NCBI GenBank assembly: GCA_016866355.1 | Contig: VGMN01000001.1 | Span: forward strand, 186,001 to 250,000 | Reading direction: 5' to 3' | DNA length: 64,000 nt | From: Bacteroidota bacterium | GTDB taxonomy: Bacteria > Bacteroidota > Bacteroidia > Chitinophagales > Chitinophagaceae | Shown here: one piece after another, positions 9,057 to 16,746 of the stretch | Numbering within the stretch: the stretch's first letter is position 1 | Layout: each line of letters begins with the position of its first letter | Made by a program: the position numbers and the translations under genes | Notes under the pieces: model-generated | The model's input: the letters and a program-made list of their open reading frames with translations, nothing else | Told to the model about the DNA's origin: nothing | Databases searched by the model: none

Positions 9057-10490
9057 ATGGATAAGAACGCGGAAAAAGTCTGGGGAAATTGCTTAAAGAT
9101 CATCAAGGACATTGTGGAGTGGCAGCATTTCAAAACCTGGTTCGAACCCATACAACCCGTTTCACTGAAACAAAATGTATTAGTTATACAGGTTCCCAGT
9201 CAATTCTTTTTTGAATACCTCGAAGAACATTACGTTAATCTATTAGCTAAGACACTCAAGCGTGAGTTGGGTAAGGAAGCCAGATTGGAATATCGAATCA
9301 TGGTGGACAGTGGCAGTAGTCGCACAAAACCAATGACGGTGGATGTAAGTGGTCAGGGATTCAAATCCTTTTCCAATAATGAAATGGATTTTCCGTTGGT
9401 GATCAATAACCCCGTAAAAAATCCTTTTGTTATACCTGGTCTGAAAAAAATGCAGATCGATCCGCAGCTGAATCCTAACTATACGTTTGATGCATTTATT
9501 GAAGGGGACTGTAATAGAGTTGCTCGCCGTGCAGGTAAAACAGTAGCTGAGAAGCCCGGTGCCAATTCCTTTAATCCCTTGGTAATCTATGGAGGAACGG
9601 GTTTAGGAAAAACGCATTTGGCACAAGCCATCGGCAACGAAGTAAAAAGATTACACCCTAATAAGGTGGTTTTATATGTGAGTGCGGAGAAGTTCATCAA
9701 CCAGTTCATGGATCACAGCCGTAATAACGCTATCAATGACTTTATACATTTTTATCAATTGATAGATGTATTTATCCTGGATGATGTTCAGTTTTTTGCA
9801 AAGGCAGAACGTTCGCAGGATGCTTTCTTTGCCATCTTCAACCACTTGCACCAATCACAAAAGCAACTGGTGCTAACGTCTGATAAATCTCCCAAGGATT
9901 TGGAGTGTGTTCAAGATAGACTGTTGAGTCGTTTCCGTTGGGGGTTGAGTGCTGATTTGCAAGTGCCCGATTATGAAATTCGGATTGAGATCTTAGAGAA
10001 AAAGATGCGGAATGATGGATTAGAAATGCCTAAAGAGGTTGTAAAGTATATTGCTTACAATATCAATAATAATGTTCGTGAGTTGGAAGGGGCCTTGATA
10101 TCCTTATTGGCACAGTCCTCTCTGAACCGAAAAGAAATAGATCTAGACCTCGCTAAGAAAGTGCTTCGCAATTTTGTGAAGTCTTCCAGTAAAGAAATTA
10201 CTATTGACACCATCCAAAAGATGGTTTGTGAATACTTTGATGTGCCTTACGATAAGTTGCTTCAAAAAACACGTAAGCGTGAAATTGTGCAAGCCCGTCA
10301 GATTACTATGTACCTGGCAAAAGCTTTCACAAAAAATTCGCTAAAAACTATTGGCGAACATTTTGGAGGCCGTGATCACACTACCGTTATTCACTCTTGT
10401 CAGACTGTCAAAGACTTAATGGATACGGATGGAATTTTCCGTGAAAATGTCTTGGAACTTCAACAGAAAGTCCAGTTGGCAGCCATGTAA
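9057..10490 (+). CDS. dnaA: Chromosomal replication initiator DnaA
   Basis: A 477-residue AAA+ initiator that binds DnaA boxes and melts oriC. Domain I (EKVWGNCLKIIKDIVEWQHF..) opens the protein, a variable linker follows, and domain III carries Walker A GGTGLGKTH (about residues 180-188), Walker B VFILDDVQFF and the LTSDKSP sensor 1. Domain IV ends with the DnaA signature GGRDHTTVIHSCQT near residue 445. An in-frame GTG at 9012 would add 15 residues, but ATG 9057 gives the conserved MDKN-type N-terminus; also one DnaA-box-like sequence overlaps the upstream GTG. A tRNA-Ser gene follows. Confidence 0.97.
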   Translation: MDKNAEKVWGNCLKIIKDIVEWQHFKTWFEPIQPVSLKQNVLVIQVPSQFFFEYLEEHYVNLLAKTLKRELGKEARLEYRIMVDSGSSRTKPMTVDVSGQGFKSFSNNEMDFPLVINNPVKNPFVIPGLKKMQIDPQLNPNYTFDAFIEGDCNRVARRAGKTVAEKPGANSFNPLVIYGGTGLGKTHLAQAIGNEVKRLHPNKVVLYVSAEKFINQFMDHSRNNAINDFIHFYQLIDVFILDDVQFFAKAERSQDAFFAIFNHLHQSQKQLVLTSDKSPKDLECVQDRLLSRFRWGLSADLQVPDYEIRIEILEKKMRNDGLEMPKEVVKYIAYNINNNVRELEGALISLLAQSSLNRKEIDLDLAKKVLRNFVKSSSKEITIDTIQKMVCEYFDVPYDKLLQKTRKREIVQARQITMYLAKAFTKNSLKTIGEHFGGRDHTTVIHSCQTVKDLMDTDGIFRENVLELQQKVQLAAM

Positions 10491-10498
10491 TTTCTCTT

Positions 10499-10506
10499 TA
10501 ATTTTG
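10499..10506 (+). promoter_or_regulatory. tRNA-Ser promoter, -7 element
   Basis: TAATTTTG fits TAnnTTTG exactly and ends 24 nt before the mature tRNA-Ser 5' end, so a short 5' leader would be removed by RNase P. It lies just after the dnaA stop, implying the tRNA is transcribed on its own. Confidence 0.6.
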
Positions 10507-10530
10507 TCCTCCTTTTAAAGGAATGTTTTA

Positions 10531-10621
10531 GGAGAGGTGCCTGAGTGGCCGAAAGGGCCGGTTTGCTAAACCGTTGTACGGACTTAAATCTGTACCGAGG
10601 GTTCGAATCCCTCCCTCTCCG
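10531..10621 (+). tRNA. tRNA-Ser (anticodon GCT)
   Basis: A 91-nt class II tRNA. The acceptor stem GGAGAGG (10531-10537) pairs with CCTCTCC (10614-10620), with discriminator G. The anticodon stem-loop contains TTTGCTAA, giving anticodon GCT for AGC/AGU codons. The long variable arm forms a stem (GTACGGA with TCTGTAC), diagnostic of serine tRNAs, and the T-loop GGTTCGAATCC is canonical. The 3' CCA is not encoded. Confidence 0.97.
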
Positions 10622-10659
10622 CAAGCAAGGATCATGGTTTGCAGGACAGCTAATTCCAC

Positions 10660-10730
10660 CTTCCAGTTTTTTAATTGCTGGAAGTACGCATCAATAAGCG
10701 GGTCTGTTTGCATGTACTAAAAGTAGTACA
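10660..10730. other. Two hairpins between tRNA-Ser and htpG
   Basis: Two perfect inverted repeats lie in the 120-bp gap: CTTCCAG...CTGGAAG (10660-10684, 11-nt loop) and TGTACTA-AAAG-TAGTACA (10713-10730, 4-nt loop). The second is 12 nt beyond the htpG stop and is probably an mRNA 3'-end hairpin, although no T-run follows it on either strand, so intrinsic termination is not supported. Confidence 0.4.
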
Positions 10731-10741
10731 AGGGGTTAATA

Positions 10742-12628
10742 TTATAGCACCTCAACGCTTCTCTCTACAAATTTGGTCAGCTCAGCCCCTTTCAGCAACC
10801 CTTGAGAGAGTAAGGCCAGGTCACAAGCTTGCTTGGCCAACGTAGTTTGGGTAGCCTCGTCTGCCGCCAGAATTTTTCCAATCAATCGATGGTTGGCATT
10901 AATGGCAACTTTATAACTATCGGGCATTGATCCATAGAAACTCATGGGGCCGCCACCCATTTTGCTCATTTCTTTCATCCGGCGCATCCATTCTTCCATG
11001 GTAATAGTCACGGGTAATGCAGCTTCATCCAAACTTTCAACCTCAACTTTCATAGCTGTATTGTTCAGGGCCTTTTCAAAGAGGGCTTTTACTTGATTGC
11101 TTTGCTCTTCAGTAAGTGAATGTTTTGGCGCCTCGTCTTTTTCAACTAATTTTTGAGTAATGTCAGCATCCACTCGCTTGAATGTTGTTTTTTCAAGTTT
11201 CATCTCCAAGTGTTGCATAAAATGATTATCGATGGGCGAGTTCATCAATAGCACATCGTACTGCTGTTGTTGCGCACTTTGAATGAAGCTGTGTTGCTGA
11301 TCTGCGTCACCTGTATATAACCAAATTAATTGCCCTTTTTTATCAGTCTGGAAGTCTTTTACTTTTGTTTTGTATTCTTCCAGCGTGTAGTATTCTTGAT
11401 TGGTATTAGTCAGTAATACAAAGTCTTTGGCTTTTTCATAAAACTTTTCATCAGATAAGGCTCCGTATTTTACAAAAATGCCAATATCGTTCCATTTGTT
11501 TTCATATCCTTTTCTGTCTTTCGAAAATAACTCCTGTAATTTTTCAGCAACTTTACGGCTGATATAACTGTTGATTTTTTTGACGTTGCTATCGCTTTGT
11601 AAGAATGATCGGCTTACATTCAATGGAATATCGGGTGAGTCAATCACACCATGTAAAAGCATTAAAAACTCGGGTACTACGTCTTTTACTTCATCGGTAA
11701 TAAAAACCTGACGGCTAAATAGTTTGATCTTGTTTTTCTGAATTTCAAAATCATTTTTCAGTTTGGGGAAATATAAAACCCCTGTCAAGTTAAAGGGATA
11801 GTCAACATTCAAGTGAATCCAGAATAGGGGATCCTCTGTAAATGGGTACAGCTCTTTGTAAAAACTTAAATAATCTTCGTCTGTTAACTCAGAAGGAGCT
11901 TTTGTCCAAATAGGCTGCGTTTTATTGATGATATTAGGTACATCAATGCTCTTGTATTTTGTTTTTCCTTCTTCATCTTTTCCATCCTCTACGGACTCAG
12001 ACTTGGTGCCAAATTGAATTGGGATTGGAAGAAACTTACCATATTTATCCAGTATCTGCTGAATGCGATGCTCCTCTAAAAACTCTTCAGATTCTTGGTT
12101 GATATATAAAATAATATCCGTTCCTCTTGTTTCTCTTTTGCCGGCAGCTATTTCAAATGCAGTGCTTCCATCGCAGGTCCATTTAGCAGCCTCTGCCCCT
12201 TCTTGGTAGGAGCGCGTTTGAATTTCTACTTTTTCTGCTACCATGAAGGCGGAGTAAAATCCAAGTCCAAACCGACCAATAATTTCATTGGCATCTTTAG
12301 CCTCTTTGAATTTTTCCATGAATTCAGTTGCACCGGAAAAGGCTACTTGGTTAATATATTTTTTTAATTCCTCTGCCGTCATTCCCAATCCTGCATCGGA
12401 GATGGTAATCGTTTTCTTTTTTTTGTTGACCTTCACCTGCACGGTCAATTCACCCAGTTCTTGGTTGTACTGTCCGAGTGAACTAAGGCGTTTAATTTTT
12501 TGGGTGGCGTCTATAGCATTGCTGACCAGCTCTCTCAAAAAAATCTCGTGGTCAGAGTAGAGGAATTTTTTAATGATGGGGAAAATGTTCTCCGTGTTGA
12601 TCGAAATCGTGCCTTTTTCCTTTATCAT
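10742..12628 (-). CDS. htpG: Molecular chaperone HtpG (Hsp90)
   Basis: A 628-residue cytosolic Hsp90 homologue, an ATP-driven chaperone for client folding under stress. The N-terminal GHKL ATPase is clear: ELVSNAIDAT (about residues 31-40), DAGLGMT and GRFGLGFYS with the lid between. The middle domain has NLTGVLYFPK and LNVSRSFLQSD, and a dimerisation region follows. The ATG at 12628 gives the family N-terminus (MIKEKGTISINTENIFPIIK); an upstream in-frame start at 12661 would add 11 unconserved residues. No known heat-shock operator was seen. Confidence 0.97.
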   Translation of the reverse strand: MIKEKGTISINTENIFPIIKKFLYSDHEIFLRELVSNAIDATQKIKRLSSLGQYNQELGELTVQVKVNKKKKTITISDAGLGMTAEELKKYINQVAFSGATEFMEKFKEAKDANEIIGRFGLGFYSAFMVAEKVEIQTRSYQEGAEAAKWTCDGSTAFEIAAGKRETRGTDIILYINQESEEFLEEHRIQQILDKYGKFLPIPIQFGTKSESVEDGKDEEGKTKYKSIDVPNIINKTQPIWTKAPSELTDEDYLSFYKELYPFTEDPLFWIHLNVDYPFNLTGVLYFPKLKNDFEIQKNKIKLFSRQVFITDEVKDVVPEFLMLLHGVIDSPDIPLNVSRSFLQSDSNVKKINSYISRKVAEKLQELFSKDRKGYENKWNDIGIFVKYGALSDEKFYEKAKDFVLLTNTNQEYYTLEEYKTKVKDFQTDKKGQLIWLYTGDADQQHSFIQSAQQQQYDVLLMNSPIDNHFMQHLEMKLEKTTFKRVDADITQKLVEKDEAPKHSLTEEQSNQVKALFEKALNNTAMKVEVESLDEAALPVTITMEEWMRRMKEMSKMGGGPMSFYGSMPDSYKVAINANHRLIGKILAADEATQTTLAKQACDLALLSQGLLKGAELTKFVERSVEVL

Positions 12629-12747
12629 GGGGTTTGGTTTGTGTTTCCCTTTATTCAACAAGTATTGTTCCAGTTGGCAGGTGCTTGACAGATTGACATA
12701 TTATAATATTGACCCTGAATCTGTCCTGAGAATAAGTCAGTTTTTCT

Positions 12748-12755
12748 TATATTTG
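12748..12755 (+). promoter_or_regulatory. tRNA-Pro promoter, -7 element
   Basis: TATATTTG is an exact TAnnTTTG element ending 22 nt before the tRNA-Pro 5' end. Its position divergent to htpG means tRNA-Pro and htpG are transcribed from a common spacer. Confidence 0.65.
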
Positions 12756-12777
12756 CAGCCCTTCCTGAAAAGGATGG

Positions 12778-12851
12778 CGGGAGGTAGTTCAGCCCGGTAG
12801 AATACCTGGTTTGGGACCAGGGGGTCGCAGGTTCGAATCCTGTCCTCCCGA
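12778..12851 (+). tRNA. tRNA-Pro (anticodon TGG)
   Basis: A 74-nt tRNA. The acceptor stem CGGGAGG (12778-12784) pairs with CCTCCCG (12844-12850), with discriminator A. The anticodon stem CCTGG/CCAGG encloses the loop TTTGGGA, giving anticodon TGG at 12812-12814. The T-loop GGTTCGAATCC is canonical. CCA is not encoded. An inverted-repeat element begins on the very next base. Confidence 0.97.
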
Positions 12852-12970
12852 CAAAACAAGAAGCTGGCACGTAAGTGCTGGCTTTTTTTATTGGGTGCGA
12901 TGCGTGTTTACACGCATGAGCACACAAGAGAAAAGCCATTACGAGCGCAGCGAGTCAGCTTCTTGTTTTG
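12852..12970. repeat. Nested inverted-repeat element immediately after tRNA-Pro
   Basis: A 119-bp element of collinear, nested inverted repeats. The outer 15-bp perfect arms are CAAAACAAGAAGCTG (12852-12866) and CAGCTTCTTGTTTTG (12956-12970). The inner 8-bp arms are TGGCTTTT (12879-12886) and AAAAGCCA (12931-12938). At the centre, GTGC (12895-12898) pairs with GCAC (12920-12923) around a perfect ATGCGTG-TTTA-CACGCAT hairpin (12900-12917). A side hairpin GCAC-GTAA-GTGC (12867-12878) fits in the 5' internal loop. The whole can fold into one long rod as RNA, or as a cruciform in DNA. It could be a structured RNA, a MITE-like palindromic element or a tRNA-associated insertion remnant. No coding sequence of its own was recognised. 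Confidence 0.7.
12861..12889 (+). terminator. Intrinsic terminator after tRNA-Pro
   Basis: Stem AAGCTGGCAC (12861-12870), loop GTAA, stem GTGCTGGCTT (12875-12884), with two G-U pairs in the RNA, followed by a run of T to 12889. It would end the tRNA-Pro transcript about 35 nt past the mature 3' end. It shares sequence with the 5' half of the larger inverted-repeat element, so the two folds are alternatives. Confidence 0.65.
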
Positions 12971-13022
12971 GCTTCCCCCAATAGAATCACTGAAAGTAAT
13001 CCTATCTCCACGACAATTGTAA

Positions 13023-13051
13023 AAGCCTTAGGTGAGAACCAGGGCTTTTTT
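13023..13051 (+). terminator. Second terminator-like hairpin upstream of the ORF6N gene
   Basis: AAGCC...GGCTT forms the base of a stem (13023-13046), extended by GGT/ACC around a GAGA loop with a one-base bulge and followed by six T. No gene on the plus strand lies between it and the tRNA-Pro terminator, so it either acts as a back-up terminator or ends an unannotated short transcript from 12890-13020. Confidence 0.45.
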
Positions 13052-13104
13052 GCTTCTTGACATCTGTTGGGCTAATCACTATACTTAGGGTTAGCGTATT
13101 TTTT

Positions 13105-13647
13105 ATGTTGTCTGAAATAACCCAACATGGAATGATTCTTGCAGATCAAAAAATCTTAAATAGGATTCATATTATAAGAGAACAAAAAGTGATGTTAGAT
13201 AATGATTTAGCTGAATTGTACGGGGTTGAAACACGTAGACTAAATGAGCAAGTGAAAAGGAATTGTAAGCGCTTTCCAGCAGATTTCATGTTTCAATTAT
13301 CCATGAAACAATATGAAGTTTTGATGTCGCAATTTGCGACTTCAAATTGGGGTGGGAGAAGAAAATTACCCTACGCATTTACAGAGCAGGGTGTTGCAAT
13401 GTTATCTAGTATTTTAAATAATGATACAGCGATAGAAGTAAATATCAGGATAATTCGGGTTTTTACTAGAATAAGGGAGTTCGCCCTGACTAATAAGGAT
13501 ATTTCATTGCAATTATCAAAGCTTGAAAAGGGGATAAAAGGGAATAGTCAAGATATTCAAAACATATTTGTTGTTCTGAGGGAGCTTATAGAGAAAAAAA
13601 GCAGGCCTTTGCCTAGGAATAAAATAGGGTTTAAGTATTACGATTAA
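13105..13647 (+). CDS. ORF6N-domain DNA-binding protein
   Basis: A 180-residue protein resembling the ORF6N domain (KilA-N-associated) proteins: VMLDNDLAELYGVETRRLNEQ, then RFPADFMFQL and AFTEQGVAMLSSIL, followed by a helical C-terminal region. In phages ORF6N is found in antirepressor-like DNA-binding proteins; free-standing chromosomal copies are frequent in Bacteroidota and functionally undefined. The chosen ATG at 13105 could be replaced by ATG 13129 or a TTG at 13057. Its position just behind a tRNA gene and a palindromic element suggests acquisition, but no integrase or attachment repeat is visible. Confidence 0.75.
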   Translation: MLSEITQHGMILADQKILNRIHIIREQKVMLDNDLAELYGVETRRLNEQVKRNCKRFPADFMFQLSMKQYEVLMSQFATSNWGGRRKLPYAFTEQGVAMLSSILNNDTAIEVNIRIIRVFTRIREFALTNKDISLQLSKLEKGIKGNSQDIQNIFVVLRELIEKKSRPLPRNKIGFKYYD

Positions 13648-13709
13648 GGAATAAATATTATTTGGAAAGTCGGCAAATCCTCTTATTTTCAGTCATTAAA
13701 ACCTACTGC

Positions 13710-14579
13710 ATGAAATCTGCCCGCTTTATCTTACCAGCTTTGGCACTTGGATTTGCCCTACTTATAACTGGCTGTAAGAAAAAAACTGACGATACAAATG
13801 GTGGAGGTGGTCCAACGCCCACCACAACTACTTATACGCGTAGAGCCTATGTTGAGGATTTTACAGGTACCTGGTGCGGATGGTGCCCGCTTATGAGTTA
13901 TACGCTAGAGCAAAAGCAACAACAGCATGGCTCCAAATTGATATTTGTTGGAATGCATTATGGCCCCACAGGAGGTCAGTTTGATCCATATCACTCAAAT
14001 ACTTTCCTTTCAATCATGAATCGCTATGGAATTAATGCGTTCCCAACCGGACTCGTTAATCGTCAAACGGTTGTGAGTTCGTCTACCTTGGCTAGCAATA
14101 TTGATTTTGCTGTAGCGGCTGAATCCTATGTAGGCATTAAACTTGAAACTACCGTTACGGGTACGGATTGCGCTTTAAAAACTACTGTAAAGTTTGGAAG
14201 TGATTTTAGTAAGAAAAACGTGAAGCTGGTGTTGATGTTAATTGAAGATGGATTGAAATATAACCAAGTAAATTATTTGGCGGGCAACAGCTCATATCAA
14301 ACGCACCCTTATTATTCCGCCGGTAATCCAATGCCTAACTATACCCATAATGGTGTTTTTAGACGTTCCGTTACGGCCAGTTTAGAGGGAGATGTAATCC
14401 CGGTAGCTAATACAGGTCTGGGCGGTCAATATATAAATAATACAGTAGTTAGTGTTACCGGAATTCCAACTGGAAAAGGTAAAATAGTTGCCTTGGTGAT
14501 TAATGACACTGGCTCTAATACCAGCACACAGGTGCTCAATGCACAATCAGTTGTTATTGGGCAAACACAGGACTTTTAA
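13710..14579 (+). CDS. Omp28-related lipoprotein with thioredoxin-like CxxC
   Basis: A 289-residue predicted outer-membrane lipoprotein. The N-terminus has a basic-hydrophobic signal and lipobox LITGC (Cys near residue 24) followed by lysines and a Gly/Pro/Thr linker. The Omp28-type domain begins with VEDFTGTWCGWCP, where WCGWC resembles a thioredoxin active site, and continues with GINAFPTGLVNR, the cis-proline region of thioredoxin folds. The ATG at 13710 puts the signal peptide at the very N-terminus; the 16 codons upstream are not convincing. It converges on a DUF6029/TlpA pair, a redox-flavoured neighbourhood. Confidence 0.82.
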   Translation: MKSARFILPALALGFALLITGCKKKTDDTNGGGGPTPTTTTYTRRAYVEDFTGTWCGWCPLMSYTLEQKQQQHGSKLIFVGMHYGPTGGQFDPYHSNTFLSIMNRYGINAFPTGLVNRQTVVSSSTLASNIDFAVAAESYVGIKLETTVTGTDCALKTTVKFGSDFSKKNVKLVLMLIEDGLKYNQVNYLAGNSSYQTHPYYSAGNPMPNYTHNGVFRRSVTASLEGDVIPVANTGLGGQYINNTVVSVTGIPTGKGKIVALVINDTGSNTSTQVLNAQSVVIGQTQDF

Positions 14580-14591
14580 GTGGACAACCTT

Positions 14592-16205
14592 TTAGAGGTT
14601 TAAGGTGTAGTTGAGACTAAATCCATTGTAAGAGGGAACAAAACGGCATATACCTCCCACACAAAGCAATCCAGCTCTTTGCTGCCCAGCACTAAGCTGG
14701 ATTCGTTGTTTATTTTTTGAGAGGGCAAATCCAATATTATAATAGTGCATTTTGTAGGTCTGGTAATTTGTCATATCGCTTACAAATAAGGATAGTCCAT
14801 TTGGAAAACTCCACTCGGTTAGCAAGCCTGCCCAGTTTTTTTCGTCACTATTCACCCACATGTGTTCCGCATTAATTCTTAACTGGTGATTTTTCTTTAT
14901 TTTAATATAGTGATCTGTTACTACCAGCGTGGCGCGTACCTCACCATAAGGTCCGCCTTGTAAAATTGTTCGATTGTAAAAAAGGTTGATAAAGGTAAGT
15001 AGCGTCTTGTAGTCTTTAGTCCATCTTTTATCAATGATCAAGTTGAAGTCTCTAAATAATTTTGTTTTACCGAATGCTATGATTTTTTTACTAATAAAGC
15101 CTTCTCCGGTTGTTACACGGGTGCTATCTAACGCATGGTAATTGGAATAGTTAATGTCTAGTCTGGTACCGTATTTACCACCCAGCGGTGTATTTTTTTT
15201 AAAACGAATAAAAAAATCAGCCATGCCACCTATCTCTCCAATGGGTTGAATAGCGTGCGGATAAATATTTGCTAATAAGTTAGTGTGTTGGCGTGTCAAC
15301 GCAGGCGTATAATTGATGGAAGCAACGGCATCACTTGAATTGAAATTTCCTTTGTAGTCTGCATTTTCTAATCTACGAAATTGAAGTTGTAGTCCCAGTC
15401 TGTTAGCAGGATCTTGCCAACCTGTTTTTAAAAAAAGAATTAATCCTTTCTTTTTAATGAAGTCGTTTGGGAAATTAGCTTCAATGGATTTGTGTACCCA
15501 TTCTCCAGAAAAATTGATGGAATTATATTCACCATTAAACCGGGCAGCAATGGCATTTACCTGTTGCGGAAAATTAGGATCTGCACCGTAATAGCGCATA
15601 AATCGTTTTACATAGCTGGCGCCTACTTGTAGGAGCTGTGTTTTCCCATTCTCCTCTCTATTTAAAGGAGACCATTCTATGTCACCCCCCATTACTTCAC
15701 CAGGTGATCTTTCCATGAATGTCCGAGGGCGTCCTGCAATTACTTTAAGTTTTATTGATTTTATAGGTGTAAAACGAATTCCCACACCATCAATATTGTT
15801 GTCTAACCCTAAACTTCTTTCTTCAAAAGCTCTAAAGATCAGCCCATTCCCAAATTGTTCAAAAAAGTTACCAACGTGAATATCTATTCTCTTATTAGTG
15901 AAGCGGATAAACCGGCGTACCAACTTATTCCCTTCGTAGCGGGTAGGAAAACCTTGTAGTGCTGGATTGTACCCTTCAAATTGAATGCCGGCTCTAAAGC
16001 CTTTGTATTGGTAGTTAGCATTTAGGTACGTATTGGAGGCAAATCTTTTAGTTGGAGCCAGAATATTTCCTCGTTTATTATCTATGTAATACTGATTATT
16101 GGTTTCGAGACTCCCACTCAATTTACTTTCTTTAAAAAAACTTTTTCCTTGCGTATATCCTGAAAAGCTGAGAGAGAGGAATACAGCACATAATAGTACG
16201 CGCAT
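14592..16205 (-). CDS. DUF6029-like outer-membrane beta-barrel protein
   Basis: A 537-residue protein with a signal peptide (hydrophobic residues 2-18, SGYTQG) and throughout the alternating aromatic/polar strands and short turns of an outer-membrane barrel, ending in SLNYTLNL, a typical C-terminal strand. The opening (FKESKLSGSLETNNQYYIDN) and the VGNFFEQFGNGLIFRAFEER region resemble the Bacteroidota DUF6029 family, of unknown function. Its start lies 1 nt after the TlpA stop upstream, so the pair is translated from one message. Function is unknown. Confidence 0.75.
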   Translation of the reverse strand: MRVLLCAVFLSLSFSGYTQGKSFFKESKLSGSLETNNQYYIDNKRGNILAPTKRFASNTYLNANYQYKGFRAGIQFEGYNPALQGFPTRYEGNKLVRRFIRFTNKRIDIHVGNFFEQFGNGLIFRAFEERSLGLDNNIDGVGIRFTPIKSIKLKVIAGRPRTFMERSPGEVMGGDIEWSPLNREENGKTQLLQVGASYVKRFMRYYGADPNFPQQVNAIAARFNGEYNSINFSGEWVHKSIEANFPNDFIKKKGLILFLKTGWQDPANRLGLQLQFRRLENADYKGNFNSSDAVASINYTPALTRQHTNLLANIYPHAIQPIGEIGGMADFFIRFKKNTPLGGKYGTRLDINYSNYHALDSTRVTTGEGFISKKIIAFGKTKLFRDFNLIIDKRWTKDYKTLLTFINLFYNRTILQGGPYGEVRATLVVTDHYIKIKKNHQLRINAEHMWVNSDEKNWAGLLTEWSFPNGLSLFVSDMTNYQTYKMHYYNIGFALSKNKQRIQLSAGQQRAGLLCVGGICRFVPSYNGFSLNYTLNL

Positions 16206-16206
16206 C

Positions 16207-16683
16207 TTACAACGTTTTGAGTAAGGCTAAAATTTTATCCTCATTGCCTGGGACATAAGCAGTATAGCGTTTAATAATCAACCCTTTTTTGTCAATGACT
16301 AATGTATGAGGGATTAGTGATATGTTGAGTGCTCTTTTGAGATCTTGATTTTCGTCCCAAAAAACTTCAAAGCTCCAGTCGTGTAACCCAGCTGTTTTTT
16401 TGATGCCTGCTGCAGTTCTACTATCATCAATGGAAATGGCAATGATGCGTGCAGGCGTTTCCTTTTTCCATGTTTCCGTCAGCTCATTAAAAGCATCTAG
16501 CTCTTGTAAGCAGGGCTTACACCAAGTGGCCCAAAAACTAATCACCAAAGGAGCTTCGTTATCTTGAAAAGTTGCTGTACTGATCTCTTTTCCAGCAATC
16601 GATTTTATAGTTACAGCAGGAAACTTTTCTTGCGCCAGTGTGGTTAGTGGAATAAATAGGAGTATAAAGAGGAGGGAGCGCAT
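16207..16683 (-). CDS. TlpA-family periplasmic thioredoxin
   Basis: A 158-residue exported thioredoxin: signal peptide ending at LAQ-EKF (about residue 18), then the redox motif FWATWCKPCLQE with WCKPC at about residues 54-58 and the cis-proline segment SLIPHTLVIDKKG. It presumably reduces or oxidises disulfides in the periplasm. It heads a two-gene minus-strand operon with the DUF6029-like barrel, and the Omp28-like CxxC lipoprotein is encoded convergently next door, which suggests a shared thiol-redox role. Upstream TATATTCG is one base from the -7 consensus. Confidence 0.88.
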   Translation of the reverse strand: MRSLLFILLFIPLTTLAQEKFPAVTIKSIAGKEISTATFQDNEAPLVISFWATWCKPCLQELDAFNELTETWKKETPARIIAISIDDSRTAAGIKKTAGLHDWSFEVFWDENQDLKRALNISLIPHTLVIDKKGLIIKRYTAYVPGNEDKILALLKTL

Positions 16684-16746
16684 ACCTAATTGTTTATGCG
16701 AATATAGCCGACTACATCTTAACTTAAACGTAATTTTAGCATTCGA

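Noticed and set aside
10528-10713. Minus-strand reading frame of 61 codons
   Set aside because: It is the antisense of tRNA-Ser; the string GGIRTLGTDLS is a well-known false translation of tRNA genes.
12655-12939. Minus-strand reading frame of 94 codons
   Set aside because: It is antisense of tRNA-Pro and the palindrome behind it; RTGFEPATPWSQTRYS is a known false translation of tRNA-Pro.
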